Shown in pieces: positions 56,875-59,698 of a stretch of DNA of 59,698 bases. Under the pieces are notes generated by a model that worked only from the letters and a program-made list of their open reading frames with translations, was not told where the DNA came from and did no database searches. Numbering within the stretch: the stretch's first letter is position 1; each line of letters starts with the position of its first letter. Origin of the DNA: Alphaproteobacteria bacterium (GTDB lineage: Bacteria > Pseudomonadota > Alphaproteobacteria > ATCC43930 > CGMCC-115725); the NCBI GenBank assembly GCA_019240125.1, contig JAFAYW010000348.1:1-59698 (forward strand), written 5' to 3'. The translations under genes and the position numbers were made by a program.

Positions 56875-59698
56875 TCACCTGCGCGATGACGCCTCGTCAA
56901 GAATCCGGACGATGTGCCGCGCCTGGCGTCCTGCCCCTTCGGCAATCTGATGTCGGCAGCTGGTGCCGCATGCCGCGAGCATTGTCTCCGGGGCGGCGGC
57001 GCGCATTTTCGGCAAGACGCCGAGTTCGCCGATCGTCATTGACACATCGTAATGCTCGGCCTCCATCCCGAACGATCCGGCCATGCCGCAGCAGGTCGAG
57101 TCGAAGGTCTCGACCTTAAGACCCGGGATCATCTCCAGCGCTTTCACCGCCGCGGTGGCGGTGCCGAACGCCTTCTGATGGCAATGGCCGTGCAGCAGCG
57201 CCGTCTGACCCTCCATCCCCGCGAGCGGCAACTCGAAGCGGCCCGCGCTACGTTCGGCCGCAACGAATTCCTCGAAGAGCTGCGCCTGTTTGGCGAGCGC
57301 CGCGGTTTCGGCGCCCGGCAATATCGAGGGAAATTCGTCGCGCAGGGTCAGCAGGCAGGAGGGTTCGAGGCCGACGATTGGCGTGCCCGCCCTGATCGCC
57401 GGTGCCAGCGCGTCGAGCATGCGGCGCGCTTCCTTCTTCGCCTCGTCGATCCTGCCGGCCGCGAGAAAAGTGCGGCCGCAGCATAGCGGCCGGCCGCAGC
57501 CCGGCTCCGGCGTCACCACGCGATACCCGGCCCGGGTCAGCACGCGCTCGGCGGCGCGCGCGTTTTCCGGCTCGAAATAGCGGTTGAAGGTGTCTACCAG
57601 GAGAAGGACATCGCGCGATCCGAGCGCCGGCTTACCCCCACCCTGACCCTCCCCCGCAAGCAGGTGAGGGGACGAAGGTTGCGTCGTTTCGACCGTTTGT
57701 CCAGCAGACCGGAACAGTGCCGTATCGCTTCCCTCCCCTGCCTGCGGGGGAGGGCTAGGGAGGGGGTAACCGGCGCCGCGATAGGGGGCGCTGGACCAGG
57801 TTGGGAGTTGCCGCCGCGCGCTGAAGCCAAGCCAGCGCTCGCCAAGCGCCGCCAGCGCCGCGACCCGGTTGCGCAAATTCAACAATCCCGCAAATCGCGC
57901 GGCATAGGGTGCATAGCGCGGCAGGTAGGCAATCACCTTGTCGCGCAGGCTCAGCCCGTGCCGCGTCTTGTATGCGTGCAGAAATTCGAGCTTCATCTTG
58001 GCCATATCGACGCCGGTCGGGCATTCGCGTTTGCAGCCCTTGCACGACACGCACAATTCCATCGTGTCGCGCATCGCGTCCGAGGTCAGCGCGTCCGGCC
58101 CGAGCTGCCCCGACAAGGCCAGCCGCAAGGTGTTGGCGCGGCCGCGCGTCAGGTGTTGCTCGTCGCCGGTGGCCCTATACGAGGGGCACATCACGCCGGG
58201 GTCGGATTTGCGGCAGGCGCCGTTGTTGTTGCACATCTCCGCCGCGCTCGCGAGATTGCCCCAATCCGACCAGTCGAGCACCGTATCGACGGGGATCTGC
58301 GTATATCCCGGCTTGAAGCGGAACAGGCTGCGATCGTCCATCTTTGACGGCCGCACGATCTTGCCGGGGTTGAACAGCCCGGCCGGGTCGAAGGTGTCCT
58401 TCACCTCCTCGAAGGCGCGTACGATGCGCGAGCCGAACATCACCTCGTGATGCTCCGAGCGCACCAGGCCGTCGCCATGCTCCCCGGAATGCGAGCCCTT
58501 GTATTCGCGCACCATCGCAAACGCCTCTTCGGCGATCGCGCGCATCTGCTTGGCGCCCATCTCCTGCTTCAGGTTGATGACCGGGCGCACATGCAATGTG
58601 CCGACCGAGGCGTGGGCGTACCAGGTGCCCTCGGTGCCGTGCTTGTGGAACACCTGGGTCAGGCGGTCGGTGTATTCGGCGAGGTCTTCGAGCCGCACCG
58701 CGCAGTCTTCGATAAAGGAGATCGGTTTCCCGTCGCCCTTCATCGACATCATAATGTTGAGGCCTTCCTTGCGGACATTCCACACCGCGCTCTGAAAGCC
58801 CGGATCGACCGCCTGGATCACGCCAGCGTTGGGCACGCTGTCGCCGTAGCCGAGATCGCCCATCAGCTCGACGAGCTGCTTCAGCCGCCGCAGGTTGTCG
58901 TCGGCGTCAGGACCGGCAAATTCGGTCAGCAGGATCGCCTGCGGTTCGCCGCGGACAAAGCGATCGACGGTGGCGCGGAAAATCGGGATGTCGCGCGCCA
59001 GGTCGATCATCGTACGGTCGACCAGCTCCACCGCCGCCGGGTCGAGCTTGACGATGTGCTGGGTCGCATCCATCGCTTGGTAGAAAGTCGGGAAGTGGCA
59101 GATGCCGAGCACCCGATGCGGTGGGATCGGGTGCAGGTCGAGCTCGATCTCGGTGAAAAACGCCAGCGTGCCTTCGGAGCCGACCAGCAGATTGGCCATG
59201 TTGCTGCCGGCGTCGCTGATCATATCGATGTTGTAGCCGCCGACCCGGCGCAGCAATTTCGGGAAGCGCGCCTCGATCTCATCGGCCTCACGACGGTGCA
59301 GCGCGCGCATGTCGCGCACGATTTCGCGATAGCGCTCCGGCTGCACTTCCTCACCGAAATTGCCGGCGACCTCGCCAAAATGCGCTGATGTGCCGTCCGC
59401 CAGGATGGCGTCGATGGCGCGCACATTGTGCACCATGTTGCCGTAACGGATCGACCGCGCGCCGCAGGAATTGTTGGCGGTCATGCCGCCGATCGTGGCG
59501 CGATCGCCGGTCGAGACATCGACCGGAAACCACAATTTGTGCTGTTTCAACCGCGCGTTGAGCCGCTCCATCACAACGCCCGGCTGCACCGTCACCCGCC
59601 GCGCGTCGGCGTCAAACGAGACGACGCCCTGCATGTACTTGCTGCAATCGAGCACCAAGGAGCGCCCGATCGTCTGGCCGCATTGCGAGGTGCCGCCG
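56875..59698 (-). CDS. FAD-linked oxidase with Fe-S and CCG domains, D-lactate dehydrogenase/GlcD type (5' end outside window)
   Basis: A partial gene, open to the right edge; at least 941 residues. The order is FAD_binding_4 (TIGGMTANNSCGARSIRYGN), FAD-oxidase C-terminal domain (AVWNVRKEGLNIMM, GEHGDGLVRSEHHEV), an Fe-S region (CVSCKGCKRECPTGVDMAKMK) and two CCG motifs (CCGRTFLAAGRID, CCGMAGSFGMEAEHYDVS). This layout oxidises D-2-hydroxy acids such as D-lactate or glycolate and passes electrons to the respiratory chain at the membrane. Between the Fe-S and CCG parts lies a 51-codon palindromic insertion (57624-57776) that keeps the frame. Confidence 0.92.
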   Translation of the reverse strand, partial: GGTSQCGQTIGRSLVLDCSKYMQGVVSFDADARRVTVQPGVVMERLNARLKQHKLWFPVDVSTGDRATIGGMTANNSCGARSIRYGNMVHNVRAIDAILADGTSAHFGEVAGNFGEEVQPERYREIVRDMRALHRREADEIEARFPKLLRRVGGYNIDMISDAGSNMANLLVGSEGTLAFFTEIELDLHPIPPHRVLGICHFPTFYQAMDATQHIVKLDPAAVELVDRTMIDLARDIPIFRATVDRFVRGEPQAILLTEFAGPDADDNLRRLKQLVELMGDLGYGDSVPNAGVIQAVDPGFQSAVWNVRKEGLNIMMSMKGDGKPISFIEDCAVRLEDLAEYTDRLTQVFHKHGTEGTWYAHASVGTLHVRPVINLKQEMGAKQMRAIAEEAFAMVREYKGSHSGEHGDGLVRSEHHEVMFGSRIVRAFEEVKDTFDPAGLFNPGKIVRPSKMDDRSLFRFKPGYTQIPVDTVLDWSDWGNLASAAEMCNNNGACRKSDPGVMCPSYRATGDEQHLTRGRANTLRLALSGQLGPDALTSDAMRDTMELCVSCKGCKRECPTGVDMAKMKLEFLHAYKTRHGLSLRDKVIAYLPRYAPYAARFAGLLNLRNRVAALAALGERWLGFSARRQLPTWSSAPYRGAGYPLPSPPPQAGEGSDTALFRSAGQTVETTQPSSPHLLAGEGQGGGKPALGSRDVLLLVDTFNRYFEPENARAAERVLTRAGYRVVTPEPGCGRPLCCGRTFLAAGRIDEAKKEARRMLDALAPAIRAGTPIVGLEPSCLLTLRDEFPSILPGAETAALAKQAQLFEEFVAAERSAGRFELPLAGMEGQTALLHGHCHQKAFGTATAAVKALEMIPGLKVETFDSTCCGMAGSFGMEAEHYDVSMTIGELGVLPKMRAAAPETMLAACGTSCRHQIAEGAGRQARHIVRILDEASSRR
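57624..57776. repeat. in-frame palindromic repeat element inside the FAD oxidase gene
   Basis: The two ends are long imperfect inverted repeats: GCGCCGG-C-TTACCCCC... starting at 57624 and ...GGGGGTAA-CCGGCGC ending at 57776, with about 48-bp arms. Each arm contains its own hairpin (CCCTCCCCC...GAGGGG; CCCTCCCC...GGGGGAGGG). The element is 153 bp, exactly 51 codons, and adds a Pro/Gly/Ser-rich peptide (SPPPQAGEG near one end, LLAGEGQGGG near the other). The repeat type is common between genes of alphaproteobacteria; here it sits inside a coding sequence. Confidence 0.8.

Noticed and set aside
57624-57776. Repeat considered an insertion sequence
   Set aside because: No transposase and too short; fits a palindromic repeat or MITE-like element instead.
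1-59698. tRNA and rRNA genes
   Set aside because: No T-arm consensus with a matching cloverleaf and no rRNA sequence was recognised by eye; a dedicated covariance search would be needed to exclude a divergent tRNA.

Overview
The window is a GC-rich chromosomal segment of an alphaproteobacterium. The best evidence is the chain bamE-like lipoprotein / ubiquinol-cytochrome c chaperone / YceD / rpmF / plsX / fabH / ihfA (9987-14594), an arrangement typical of that class. A cellulose operon with a fused BcsA-BcsB and a BcsD is best known from acetic acid bacteria, so a Rhodospirillales/Acetobacterales-like host is plausible, but the sequence alone does not settle the genus. No rRNA, tRNA, CRISPR array, integrase or transposase was recognised. 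Both window edges cut through genes: a LivG-type ATPase on the left and an FAD/Fe-S oxidase on the right.

Layout. 1-1609: two branched-chain amino acid type ABC ATPases separated by an ankyrin-repeat gene that overlaps both by 4 bp. 1637-5376: two cupins, a periplasmic DUF5666-like protein paired with an MsrQ-like heme membrane protein, a degenerate receiver protein and a 57-residue DUF1328 protein. 5403-9934: catabolic enzymes (enolase superfamily, YdhR-like, oxaloacetate decarboxylase/PEP mutase family, ketopantoate reductase family) and a proline-rich lipoprotein. 9987-14594: the housekeeping block for envelope assembly, ribosome and fatty acid/phospholipid synthesis.

14890-29804 is the centrepiece, a complete cellulose synthesis and export operon on the + strand: bcsP/bcsR-like, bcsQ, a fused bcsAB, a second full-length bcsB, a 36-codon mini-ORF coupled at both ends, bcsC, bcsD and bcsZ. 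The genes are nearly contiguous or overlapping. BcsA should synthesise glucan under c-di-GMP control through its PilZ motif. The BcsB copies should guide it through the periplasm, and BcsC should export it through the outer membrane. BcsD and BcsP/Q probably organise the machine, and BcsZ trims the glucan.

29870-39629 is a minus-strand block: a beta-propeller protein, a K+ channel flanked by two RCK domains, a KamA/EpmB-like radical SAM enzyme, a serine-glyoxylate aminotransferase family protein, an SGNH hydrolase, a luciferase-like monooxygenase, an Nramp-related transporter with altered metal-site motifs and an alpha/beta hydrolase. 39949-45883 holds a dienelactone hydrolase, a small membrane protein, and a possible unit made of a GNAT-like protein with a structured leader, a convergently overlapping PAS-like gene, a DHA2 exporter and a PAS histidine kinase. 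46013-59698 holds an ADP-forming acyl-CoA synthetase, an aldo/keto reductase, an atypical SDR, a GAF/HD-GYP protein with a large insertion, a second luciferase-like enzyme, a D-aminoacylase family protein, a GFA protein, a GT9 glycosyltransferase, a monooxygenase-like protein and an FAD/Fe-S oxidase carrying an in-frame palindromic repeat.

The most unusual items are the fused BcsAB followed by a second BcsB, the mini-ORF before bcsC, the ankyrin gene between livG and livF, the in-frame palindromic insertion at 57624-57776, and the 41-44 kb acyltransferase-like/PAS/exporter unit.
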